Origin: Actinomycetota bacterium
Lineage (GTDB): Bacteria; Actinomycetota; Thermoleophilia; Gaiellales; Gaiellaceae
NCBI GenBank assembly: GCA_013812465.1
Contig: JACCTK010000346.1
Span: 1 to 5,336 of the forward strand
Reading direction: 5' to 3'
DNA: 5,336 bases
The position numbers and the translations under genes are program-made. Within the stretch, counting starts at the first letter, position 1. Each line of letters starts with the position of its first letter. Positions 1 through 5,324 of the stretch are shown here, piece by piece. Under the pieces are notes generated by a model that saw only the letters and a list, made by a program, of their open reading frames with translations, did not search any database and was not told where the DNA came from.

Positions 1-407
1 TCGATCCCAAGGAGCCGCGCCCGCCGGCGCAGGAGCTCGTCCTGGTGATGAACGGCTTCGACACCGACGCTGACGGCGAGAACAACTTCTACACCGTCAA
101 CGGACGCTCGTTCTACTACGCGCGTTATCCGATCCGTGTCAAGCGCTCGGAGCTCGTGCGCATCTACCTCGCGAACCTGACCGAGTTCGACCTGATCAAC
201 TCGTTTCACCTGCACGCCGACTTCTTCCGCTACCAGCCGACCGGGACGGGCGACTACTGGGAGTACACGGACACGATCATGCAATGCCAGGGGCAGCGCG
301 GCGTGCTCGAGATCCAGTTCGCGAACACGGGACGCTTCATGTTCCACGCGCACCAGTCGGAGTTCACCGAGCTCGGGTGGATGGGCTTCTTCGAGGTCGT
401 TGAGTAG
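1..407 (+). CDS. Multicopper oxidase / nitrite-reductase-like cupredoxin protein, C-terminal part (5' truncated by window edge)
   Basis: The frame is open from base 3 and ends with TAG at 405-407, so about 134 C-terminal residues are visible and the true start lies outside. The segment reads as one cupredoxin domain: a 'YTVNGRSF'-like entry strand, an HLH pair (bases 207-215) and a terminal FHAHQSEF followed by GWMGFFEV (HAH at 345-353). In multicopper oxidases such HxH pairs bind the type 2/type 3 copper cluster, and the last motif is normally HCHxxxHxxxxM. Here the Cys that would bind type 1 copper is Ala and the next His is Phe, so this domain should lack a type 1 site. That resembles the second domain of NirK-type or type-B two-domain enzymes, where type 1 copper sits in another domain. 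The protein probably acts outside the membrane, oxidising a metal ion or small substrate, but the signal peptide is not visible. It is directly abutted by a ZIP transporter gene, which favours a metal-related role. The family is fairly certain; the substrate is unknown. Confidence 0.85.
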   Translation, partial: DPKEPRPPAQELVLVMNGFDTDADGENNFYTVNGRSFYYARYPIRVKRSELVRIYLANLTEFDLINSFHLHADFFRYQPTGTGDYWEYTDTIMQCQGQRGVLEIQFANTGRFMFHAHQSEFTELGWMGFFEVVE

Positions 408-1592
408 ATGGAAGCCGGTTCGGCGACGGCACGCGGGCGCATGGGCTGGCGGCTGTGGGCGGTCGTGCCCGTGTTGCTGCTCGCGCTCGCTGTCGGCGCC
501 GTCGTCACCAGCGGCTCCTCGCTCGTCGACCTCGTCGGCACGAACCCGCCGCCCGCAGACGAGTTCGACATTCGCCGCGTGGAGTTCTCGCCGGGCGAGA
601 TCCGCATCGTCGTGCGGAACCCTCAGCCGGACGACCTGACCATCGCGAACGTTAATGTCGACGACGCGATCGTCCCGTTCACGCTCGACGGGCCGACCGA
701 GCTCGGGCGCCTTCGCTCGAGCACGATCGTCGTCCCGTTCGACTGGGTCGAAGAGGACCCGATCACCGTCGGCGTGACGAGCTCGACCGGTATCCAGACC
801 GTCAAGGAGATTCCGGCCGCGATCGCGACGCCCGAGCCGGCGCTCAGAGGATTCTTCGGTTACGCGGTGATCGGCGCGCTCGTGGGGATCCTCCCCGTGG
901 CGCTCGGGCTCCTCTGGCTCCCGGCGCTCAGACAGGCGAGCCCCGCTTGGCTCGCCGCGTTCATGGCGCTGACCGCAGGCTTGCTCGTGTTTCTGGGACT
1001 CGAGGCGTTGAGCGAGGCCTTCGCGCTTCAGGCCGCCCTCCCGTCGGCGCTCGGAGGCTCGGGGCTCGTCCTGCTCGGAGTGGCGCTCAGCTTCCTCGGC
1101 ATGACCGCGCTTTCCGGCCGGCTGAGCCGAGGCGGGACGGCGACCGGCCTCACGCTCGCGCTTCTCGTCTCGATCGGGATCGGCGTCCACAATCTCGGCG
1201 AGGGACTTGCCATCGGAGCCTCCTTCGCGCTCGGGGAGCTGCAGCTGGGGACGTTTCTCATCGTCGGTTTCATGATCCACAACATCACCGAGGGCCTCGG
1301 TATCGCCGCGCCCGTGGCGAAGACCCGCGTGACCATCCTCGCTCTCGTCGCCCTCGCGCTCGTCGCCGGGGCGCCCGCGATCCTGGGCGCGTGGATCGGC
1401 GGCTATACGTCGAGCGATGTGTTGGGCGTCCTCTTCTTTGCGATCGCCGCCGGCGCGGCTTTTCAGGTCGTGGTCGAGGTCGGCCGCTATGTCGCGCGTC
1501 AAGCGCCCGGCGGTCTGCGCTCGGGCTACGCGATCGGTGGCTTCCTCGCCGGGATCACCGCGATGTACCTGACCGGCGTCCTCGCCGGCTAA
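408..1592 (+). CDS. ZIP-family divalent metal transporter with N-terminal anchor and extracytoplasmic domain
   Basis: The 394-residue product has a membrane segment at about 16-36, a beta-rich, helix-poor stretch at 37-147 that looks like an Ig/CARDB-type fold, and then about eight hydrophobic segments (roughly 149-171, 180-203, 217-235, 247-272, 281-302, 306-330, 337-358, 372-392). Two ZIP signatures are clear: HNLGEG (H261, N262, E265) and HNITEG (H291, N292, E295), matching the TM4 and TM5 metal site of ZupT/GufA-type transporters, with Gly and Thr in place of the usual Pro. These are the only histidines in the protein, and I see no cysteine. The usual His-rich loop between TM3 and TM4 is reduced to about a dozen residues without His. 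The extra anchor would put the domain outside, which fits the N-out topology of ZIP proteins. Expected role: uptake of Zn, Fe, Mn or similar into the cytoplasm. ATG408 follows the oxidase stop with no gap, with a weak GAGG at 393-396; ATG441 is a possible later start. The metal cannot be told from sequence. Confidence 0.88.
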   Translation: MEAGSATARGRMGWRLWAVVPVLLLALAVGAVVTSGSSLVDLVGTNPPPADEFDIRRVEFSPGEIRIVVRNPQPDDLTIANVNVDDAIVPFTLDGPTELGRLRSSTIVVPFDWVEEDPITVGVTSSTGIQTVKEIPAAIATPEPALRGFFGYAVIGALVGILPVALGLLWLPALRQASPAWLAAFMALTAGLLVFLGLEALSEAFALQAALPSALGGSGLVLLGVALSFLGMTALSGRLSRGGTATGLTLALLVSIGIGVHNLGEGLAIGASFALGELQLGTFLIVGFMIHNITEGLGIAAPVAKTRVTILALVALALVAGAPAILGAWIGGYTSSDVLGVLFFAIAAGAAFQVVVEVGRYVARQAPGGLRSGYAIGGFLAGITAMYLTGVLAG

Positions 1593-1615
1593 TCGACTCC
1601 GACAGCCGGCGCGAG

Positions 1616-1646
1616 ACGCGTTTCTCTGTTAAAACGCGTTCTTAAC
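1616..1646. promoter_or_regulatory. Overlapping inverted repeats between the ZIP and htrA genes (operator or weak terminator)
   Basis: ACGCGTTT (1616-1623) pairs perfectly with AAACGCGT (1632-1639) across an 8-base spacer. A second pair, GTTAA (1628-1632) and TTAAC (1642-1646), overlaps it. The hexamer ACGCGT is itself palindromic, so the site also reads as a direct repeat of ACGCGTT with an 18-base offset. No run of T follows the right arm, only TTCTT, so an intrinsic terminator would be weak. The site is about 33 bases upstream of the htrA -10 candidate, a position that also suits a regulator binding site. Which of the two it is cannot be told from sequence alone. Confidence 0.4.
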
Positions 1647-1678
1647 CGCCTCTAACTCCGGGTTCACCCGCCTGTGTC

Positions 1679-1691
1679 TATAACGGAGGGG
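1679..1691 (+). promoter_or_regulatory. -10-like TATAAC and GGAGGGG just before htrA
   Basis: TATAAC (1679-1684) lies 8 bases before ATG1693, where a -10 box would place the transcript start at or next to the start codon. GGAGGGG (1685-1691) follows it but leaves only about 3 bases from GGAGG to the ATG, too close for a normal Shine-Dalgarno. Leaderless transcription from TATAAC and ribosome binding to GGAGG therefore exclude each other, unless transcription starts further upstream. No convincing -35 hexamer is seen at 17-base spacing. Confidence 0.4.
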
Positions 1692-1692
1692 C

Positions 1693-2862
1693 ATGCCCTC
1701 CCTCTCCTCCCTTCGTGGGTATGTAGCGCTCATCGCGACCGCCGCCCTCGGGGGCGCGGTCGCGGTGGGCGCGGTCGGATTGCTGGGTGGGCTCGAGGGC
1801 TCGACGACGACCGTCGTGACCGAGGTCGCGCCGCCCCCGAGCACGCTGGCCGCGCCGCCCGCGGACGCGATGAGCGTCAACGAGATCTACGAGCGCGCCG
1901 CGCCCGGCGTCGTCCAGATCGCATCGACGAGTCGAACCGCAGATGCGTTCTCGAGCGATACTCCAGCGTCTGCTCTCGGCTCGGGATTCGTCGTCGACAA
2001 GGCCGGGCACATCGTCACGAACTTTCATGTCGTCGAAAACGCCGACGAGATCCGCGTCAGCTTCTCCAACCAGGACACGGTCGAAGCGGAGCTCGTAGGC
2101 ACGGATCCCTCGACCGACCTTGCCGTGCTTCGCGTCGAGTCGCAGGCGAGCGCGCTCACCCCTCTTCCGCTCGGCGACTCCGACACCGTTCGGGTGGGGG
2201 ATCCGGTCGTCGCGATCGGCAATCCGTTCGGCCTCGACCGGACCGCCACGGCGGGCATCGTGAGCGCGCTCCAGCGGCTGATCACCGCCCCGAACGACTT
2301 CGCGATCGACCACGTCATTCAGACGGATGCGCCGATCAACCGCGGCAACTCCGGCGGCCCTCTTCTCAATGCGAAGGGTGAGGTGATCGGCGTCAACACG
2401 CAGATCGAGACCGGAGGCATCAGCACGGGCAACGTCGGGATCGGCTTCTCCGTCCCCTCGAACACGGTCGAGGACGTCGTCGCGCAGATCCTGCAGACAG
2501 GCCGCGCGGAGCATGCGTATCTCGGGATCGCCGGACACGCGGTGACGCCCGATCTCGCCGAGACTTACAACCTTCCGGTCGAGTCCGGAGTCCTCGTCGA
2601 GGAGGTGCGCCCCGCCAGCGGCGCCGCAAGGGCGGGCCTCGAGGCCGGTGAGACGCGGGTCGTGGTCGCAGGGGAGACGTACGACCTGGGCGGAGACATC
2701 ATCGTCGCCGCCGACGGCGAGCGGATCTCCTCGATCGAGGAGCTCCGTGATGCGATCGCCGCGCGCAAGCCGGGCGACAAGATCAAGCTTCGGATCTACC
2801 GCGACAAGAAAAGGACGAGCGTGACGGTCACGCTCGGGCGGCAGCCGGCCTCCGCGCGCTAG
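1693..2862 (+). CDS. htrA: HtrA/DegP-family membrane-anchored serine protease with one PDZ domain
   Basis: The 389-residue protein has a short N-tail, a hydrophobic anchor or signal segment at about 10-34, a Thr/Pro/Ala-rich linker at 36-60, a trypsin-like S1C protease domain at about 62-270, and one PDZ domain at about 275-384. The catalytic triad is intact: H112 in TNFHVV, D142 in STDLAVL, and S220 in GNSGGP; the oxyanion region IGNPFG is at 175-180. YLGIAG (276-281) is the typical PDZ carboxylate-binding loop, and LGGDIIVAADG follows an insertion characteristic of this HtrA subgroup. It should act outside the membrane in degrading or refolding damaged envelope proteins. ATG1693 is chosen because the next Met (residue 60) would remove the anchor. 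The gene stands alone and converges on the phospholipase gene, with 12 bases between stops and no clear terminator. Its likely stress control is inferred from the family; no heat-shock operator is recognised. Confidence 0.95.
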   Translation: MPSLSSLRGYVALIATAALGGAVAVGAVGLLGGLEGSTTTVVTEVAPPPSTLAAPPADAMSVNEIYERAAPGVVQIASTSRTADAFSSDTPASALGSGFVVDKAGHIVTNFHVVENADEIRVSFSNQDTVEAELVGTDPSTDLAVLRVESQASALTPLPLGDSDTVRVGDPVVAIGNPFGLDRTATAGIVSALQRLITAPNDFAIDHVIQTDAPINRGNSGGPLLNAKGEVIGVNTQIETGGISTGNVGIGFSVPSNTVEDVVAQILQTGRAEHAYLGIAGHAVTPDLAETYNLPVESGVLVEEVRPASGAARAGLEAGETRVVVAGETYDLGGDIIVAADGERISSIEELRDAIAARKPGDKIKLRIYRDKKRTSVTVTLGRQPASAR

Positions 2863-2874
2863 CCACCGGCCGCA

Positions 2875-4026
2875 TCAAGCATTGAAGTCGGCGTTGGCCG
2901 CGAGCGCATCGTCGGTGAGCCGGTAGCCGCGCTCGATCAGGGCGCGCTTGCGTTCCTCCGGCCACGGCTCGTCTCCGCGGAACGTCGGGTCGAGGCCATC
3001 GTCCCCCTGCGTCGCCCTCACGATCAGGCTCGGGACCTGCCGGTCGTGCCGGAATGGGAATCGTGCTGACGTGAAGATTGCCTCGAGCTCGGCACGCAGC
3101 TGGCCTTGCCGAGGTTTCGGCGCCGCGTCGACAGCCGTTGAGATCACCTCCTCTCGCAGCCTCTGCAACTCCGCGACGGAAGTGCCCCGTTCCGCTGCGA
3201 GACGTTCCTCGAGCACCGTGTTTCGGGCGATCGCGACCCGCATGAGGCGAACGATCATCTCCGCGTAATGGGCGGGCTCTCCGCGTGCGGCGCGCTCCTC
3301 GGCCAGCCGAACCTCTGCCAGGAGCGCACGCACGGGCGGAACGGCGCGGAAACGATCCAGGCGCTCTCGCATCCTCGCCAGGAACGCGTTGTCGGTCGGG
3401 CGGTAGCTCGCGACGTAGCGAAACGCCGCGATCGCCTGCACCTCCGGATTTCGGTACGCGTGCGCGAGCGGGAAGTTGCGGACCCAGCCTCCGTCTGTGG
3501 CGATCACCCCGTCGATCGAGACGGGAAGCACGAGCCCGGACACGGCCGCCGAGGCGAGAATCGCCTTCCCCATCGTCTCCGCAGAGGTGGAGCCCGCCGA
3601 ATAGACGAGCTCGAAGTGACGCGAGTCGCCTTCGTCGAGCGGGACGCTCACGTCGGTGGCGATGACCACGAGCTCGATCTCGGACGCGACCAGCGCCGAC
3701 CCCAAGTCATCGCCGCCGTCGACGCGCTCGGCGATCGTCTGGGGAAGCGCGTAGTCGTGGAGACCACCCGGAAACTGCCAGACGCGGCGCGGCCGGAAGA
3801 CGTCATCGGGTTGGAGCCCGAGCGCGAGCTCCTCGAGGTCGTCGAGCCGGTCGAGCGCAGCCATTGCTCCCGCGAGAGCGCCTGCGGAAGTCCCGTAGAT
3901 CCAGCCCACTCGCGCCCAGAGCGGACTCTCGCGAAGCCGTCTCAGGAAGCCGAGCTCGAGCAGGACGCCGTTGATCCCGCCCCCGGAGAGCACAATCGCG
4001 AGATCGCGTGAGGAGACTTCGGTCAC
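2875..4026 (-). CDS. Patatin-like phospholipase family protein
   Basis: The 383-residue product opens with a Rossmann-like strand and the oxyanion motif SGGGING (14-20). The nucleophile elbow GTSAG follows, with Ser47, then the catalytic Asp in DGG (D178). This Ser-Asp dyad and order define patatin-like acyl hydrolases, which release fatty acids from phospholipids or neutral lipids. No signal peptide is seen, so it is probably cytoplasmic or loosely membrane-bound. The region from about 215 to 320 is rich in charged helical residues (many Arg and Glu) and could be a lid or interaction segment; the last 60 residues have no recognised motif. The start is GTG at 4026; there is no ATG nearby, and the next in-frame GTG (residue 12) would remove the first beta strand. 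No Shine-Dalgarno precedes it. A CACAAT box 6 bases upstream may be its -10. It is divergent from the 122-residue gene and may share control with it. The natural substrate is unknown. Confidence 0.92.
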   Translation of the reverse strand: MTEVSSRDLAIVLSGGGINGVLLELGFLRRLRESPLWARVGWIYGTSAGALAGAMAALDRLDDLEELALGLQPDDVFRPRRVWQFPGGLHDYALPQTIAERVDGGDDLGSALVASEIELVVIATDVSVPLDEGDSRHFELVYSAGSTSAETMGKAILASAAVSGLVLPVSIDGVIATDGGWVRNFPLAHAYRNPEVQAIAAFRYVASYRPTDNAFLARMRERLDRFRAVPPVRALLAEVRLAEERAARGEPAHYAEMIVRLMRVAIARNTVLEERLAAERGTSVAELQRLREEVISTAVDAAPKPRQGQLRAELEAIFTSARFPFRHDRQVPSLIVRATQGDDGLDPTFRGDEPWPEERKRALIERGYRLTDDALAANADFNA

Positions 4027-4044
4027 CTGGCTATTGTGGCCACC
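4027..4044. promoter_or_regulatory. Overlapping divergent -10 boxes in an 18-base intergenic gap
   Basis: On the + strand TATTGT (4032-4037) is followed by 7 bases and then GTG4045. On the - strand CACAAT (4038 down to 4033) is followed by 6 bases and then GTG4026. The two boxes share five base pairs face to face. Neither start has a Shine-Dalgarno, and -10 boxes at this distance would give leaderless transcripts from both genes. TATTGT fits TAnnnT; CACAAT matches TATAAT at four of six positions and is weaker. If correct, polymerase can occupy only one promoter at a time. Any -35 boxes would lie inside the opposite coding regions. Confidence 0.4.
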
Positions 4045-4413
4045 GTGGACCCGGACCCCCAGCGCGGCTCAGCTGTCCTCTCCGATCTCGACCTCGAGTC
4101 CGACGAGGAGCTGTGGGATGACGACGACAGCGCCGACCACAGCGGGTGGTTCTGCGTACGCACGGATCCGTTTCCGTGCCCTGCGCCCAATTGCTCGTTC
4201 GTCGCCGAGTTCATGACCGCGGCGCACCTGGTTCTCGTGTGGGAGGAGTGGGACGACCCGAATCTCCTCTGGCACGCGCAACGCGCGAAGGAGGTGAGCC
4301 GGAATCCCCGCATCGTGCCCTACCAGAGCGGGTTCGGCCCGAGCGCGTCGTACTACGCGTGGGAGGCGGCTGGGCGGCCTGTGCACGGCGTCAAGGGCAA
4401 GGCGACGCGTTAA
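4045..4413 (+). CDS. Hypothetical protein with a Cys/His cluster (possible zinc-binding)
   Basis: I do not recognise this 122-residue protein. From GTG4045 it has a strongly acidic stretch at about 13-31 (many Asp and Glu), then C37, CPAPNC (C45, C50), H61 in MTAAH, and H77 in LLWHAQRAKE. C45-x4-C50-x10-H61 resembles a small zinc-finger spacing, but no family match is certain. The region is unusually aromatic (several Trp, Phe and Tyr), with a VWEEWDDPNLLW segment, and the tail is basic. No signal peptide or membrane segment is seen, so it is probably a soluble cytoplasmic protein. The composition contrast between an acidic head and a basic tail, and codon choice like its neighbours, support a real gene. 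A start at GTG4036 adds three residues but lies within the putative -10 box, so GTG4045 is preferred. It is divergent from the phospholipase gene and 47 bases ahead of the HMA gene, which has its own promoter-like dyad. Confidence 0.75.
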   Translation: MDPDPQRGSAVLSDLDLESDEELWDDDDSADHSGWFCVRTDPFPCPAPNCSFVAEFMTAAHLVLVWEEWDDPNLLWHAQRAKEVSRNPRIVPYQSGFGPSASYYAWEAAGRPVHGVKGKATR

Positions 4414-4439
4414 CTGGTACTGCGGAAGACCGAAACCCG

Positions 4440-4458
4440 TGGGCGGTACCATCGCCCA
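4440..4458. promoter_or_regulatory. Palindrome spanning the -10-like TACCAT ahead of the HMA gene
   Basis: TGGGCG (4440-4445) is mirrored by CGCCCA (4453-4458). The inner bases also pair (T4447 with A4451; G4446 opposite T4452), leaving ACC at the centre. The arms enclose TACCAT (4447-4452), a TAnnnT box 8 bases before ATG4461. A dyad lying over a -10 box is the usual place for a dimeric repressor. As RNA it could also form a hairpin at the end of the upstream gene, but no U run follows, so a terminator is less likely. Confidence 0.4.
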
Positions 4459-4460
4459 GG

Positions 4461-4685
4461 ATGGCCACGGTCACAGAGACGCTTCACGTCAGCGGGATCC
4501 GCTGCGAGCGGTGCGTCGGTCGACTGGCGCTCGCCCTCGAGGGCTTCGAGGGCCTGGAGTCTGCGAACGCCAACCTCGTCGGCGATGTGACCGTGTCCTG
4601 GGATGCGGATCGCACGTCGAAGGCCGAGATTCTGGTCGTGCTCTCTCGAGCGGGGTTCCGAGAAGCGGCGCCCTTCGGGGAATAG
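4461..4685 (+). CDS. Stand-alone heavy-metal-associated (HMA) domain protein, copper-chaperone-like
   Basis: The 74-residue product is one HMA domain of normal length. TETLHVSGIRCERC gives the first beta strand and the metal loop, GIRCERC, with C15 and C18 as the CxxC ligands; the usual GMxCxxC Met is Ile. The rest follows the beta-alpha-beta-beta-alpha-beta pattern: helix at about 16-28, strands near 33-37 and 44-49, second helix at about 54-66. Such proteins (CopZ/Atx1 type) carry Cu(I), or sometimes another soft metal, in the cytoplasm to a P-type ATPase or regulator. No ATPase is in the window, so the partner is unknown. ATG4461 is chosen because it begins exactly at the domain; the same frame is open further upstream but there overlaps the preceding gene. 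No Shine-Dalgarno precedes it, and a TACCAT box within a palindrome lies 8 bases upstream. Its last codons overlap the -35 element of the sigma-factor promoter. Confidence 0.88.
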   Translation: MATVTETLHVSGIRCERCVGRLALALEGFEGLESANANLVGDVTVSWDADRTSKAEILVVLSRAGFREAAPFGE

Positions 4686-4704
4686 CCGTCTCTGCTCTCT
4701 CGTT
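4679..4704 (+). promoter_or_regulatory. SigR/SigH-type ECF promoter, GGAAT-N18-GTT, ahead of the sigma gene
   Basis: GGAAT lies at 4679-4683, followed by exactly 18 bases and GTT at 4702-4704. This matches the known promoter of actinobacterial SigR/SigH (GGAAT-N18-GTT). It overlaps the stop codon of the HMA gene and lies 35 bases before GTG4740. Transcription would start near 4711, giving a leader of about 30 bases. Because the gene it faces encodes a sigma factor of the same group, autoregulation is the natural reading. An in-frame TAG at 4716-4718 means this transcript cannot encode a longer sigma isoform. Confidence 0.65.
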
Positions 4705-4727
4705 GCAGCCTCCCATAGGGCAAACGG

Positions 4728-4733
4728 TACGGT
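4728..4733 (+). promoter_or_regulatory. -10-like TACGGT before the sigma-factor gene
   Basis: TACGGT fits TAnnnT and lies 6 bases before GTG4740, as at several other starts in this window. It could be a housekeeping promoter producing a leaderless transcript, beside the upstream ECF promoter. The only -35-like match, TTGCAG at 4703-4708, leaves a long 19-base spacer, so support is weak. Confidence 0.3.
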
Positions 4734-4739
4734 AGGCCG

Positions 4740-5324
4740 GTGAGCGAGCTCGAGGCCGCTACCGAAGCGCAGCGGATCGCGGCCGAGGCACGCGATCGCA
4801 CCCGCTTCGAGGAAGAGGCGCTCGCGCTCGCAGATCAGGTCTACCGCGTTGCGAGACGGCTCGTCGGGGCTCGCGAGGAGGCGGAGGATCTGGTGCAAGA
4901 GACGTACGCGAGAGCCTTTCGGAGCTGGCGCTCCTTCACCCCCGGGACGAACATGCGCGCCTGGCTGCTTCGGATCCTCACGAACCTGAACGTCGACCGC
5001 GGGCGGCGGATTCAGCGCACTCCGCAGACGCAGCCGCTCGAGGAGACGGATTACTTTCTTGCCAACAAGCTGGCCTCGGCGGCCGGCGAGGAGGCTCTCG
5101 AGCAGGAGCAGGTTGTCGAGCGGCTGTCACAGGATTCGGTCGTGACGGCGCTCTCGGAGATCTCACCGCAGTTCCGGGAGGTGGTCGTGCTCGTGGACAT
5201 CGGCGACTTCACCTACGCAGACGCCGCGCAGATCCTCGATGTGCCGATTGGTACAGTCATGTCCCGTCTGCACCGTGGAAGGCGGGCCTTGAAACAGAAG
5301 CTCGCCGAGGAGGCGCTCACATGA
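4740..5324 (+). CDS. ECF RNA polymerase sigma factor, SigR/SigH (ECF12) type
   Basis: The 194-residue protein has an N-terminal extension of about 20 residues, sigma region 2 at about 23-90 and region 4 at about 131-186. Region 2 includes AEDLVQETYARAF (48-60), the core-binding segment, and FTPGTNMRAWLLRILTN (66-82), a signature of the SigR/SigH group. Region 4 has PIGTVMSRLHRGRRALK (169-185), the -35 recognition helix. Sigma factors of this group are released from a zinc-containing anti-sigma factor (RsrA/RshA type) on disulfide stress and switch on thioredoxin, proteolysis and thiol genes. GTG4740 is the only in-frame start after the TAG at 4716-4718, so the start is well fixed. The gene overlaps the next one by ATGA, and a GGAAT-N18-GTT promoter lies upstream; both fit an autoregulated sigma/anti-sigma operon. 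Redox sensing is inferred from the group, since the anti-sigma gene is almost wholly outside the window. Confidence 0.94.
   Translation: MSELEAATEAQRIAAEARDRTRFEEEALALADQVYRVARRLVGAREEAEDLVQETYARAFRSWRSFTPGTNMRAWLLRILTNLNVDRGRRIQRTPQTQPLEETDYFLANKLASAAGEEALEQEQVVERLSQDSVVTALSEISPQFREVVVLVDIGDFTYADAAQILDVPIGTVMSRLHRGRRALKQKLAEEALT
5307..5313 (+). promoter_or_regulatory. Strong ribosome binding site GAGGAGG for the gene after sigma
   Basis: GAGGAGG lies inside the last codons of the sigma gene, 7 bases before ATG5321. It is the best-placed Shine-Dalgarno in the window and contrasts with the SD-poor starts of the first genes of transcripts. It decides the start of the downstream gene and supports coupled translation. 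Confidence 0.7.

Noticed and set aside
947..1645. 232-codon + strand frame inside and past the ZIP gene
   Set aside because: The product is nearly all Arg, Ala and Gly with no domain pattern. The ZIP frame explains the region.
1678..2538. Long open frame on the - strand opposite the htrA gene (286 codons), plus a 235-codon + strand frame at 1674-2381
   Set aside because: Both are Arg/Asp/Gly-rich translations without motifs, typical of shadow frames in GC-rich DNA, and they overlap an HtrA gene with an intact catalytic triad.
2844..2870. GCCGG/CCGGC pair around the htrA stop as a possible terminator
   Set aside because: A 5-bp stem with a long spacer and no T run is expected by chance at this GC content.
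3268..4011. 247-codon + strand frame opposite the phospholipase gene
   Set aside because: The patatin motifs (GGGxxG, GTSAG, DGG) are all on the - strand; this frame is a shadow with biased composition.
4146..4460. Upstream in-frame extension of the HMA gene (105 extra codons)
   Set aside because: The extension overlaps the preceding gene, is Arg-rich, and the HMA domain begins exactly at ATG4461.
4410..4898. 162-codon - strand frame across the HMA and sigma-factor starts
   Set aside because: It would span two well-supported genes and their promoters and shows no motif of its own.
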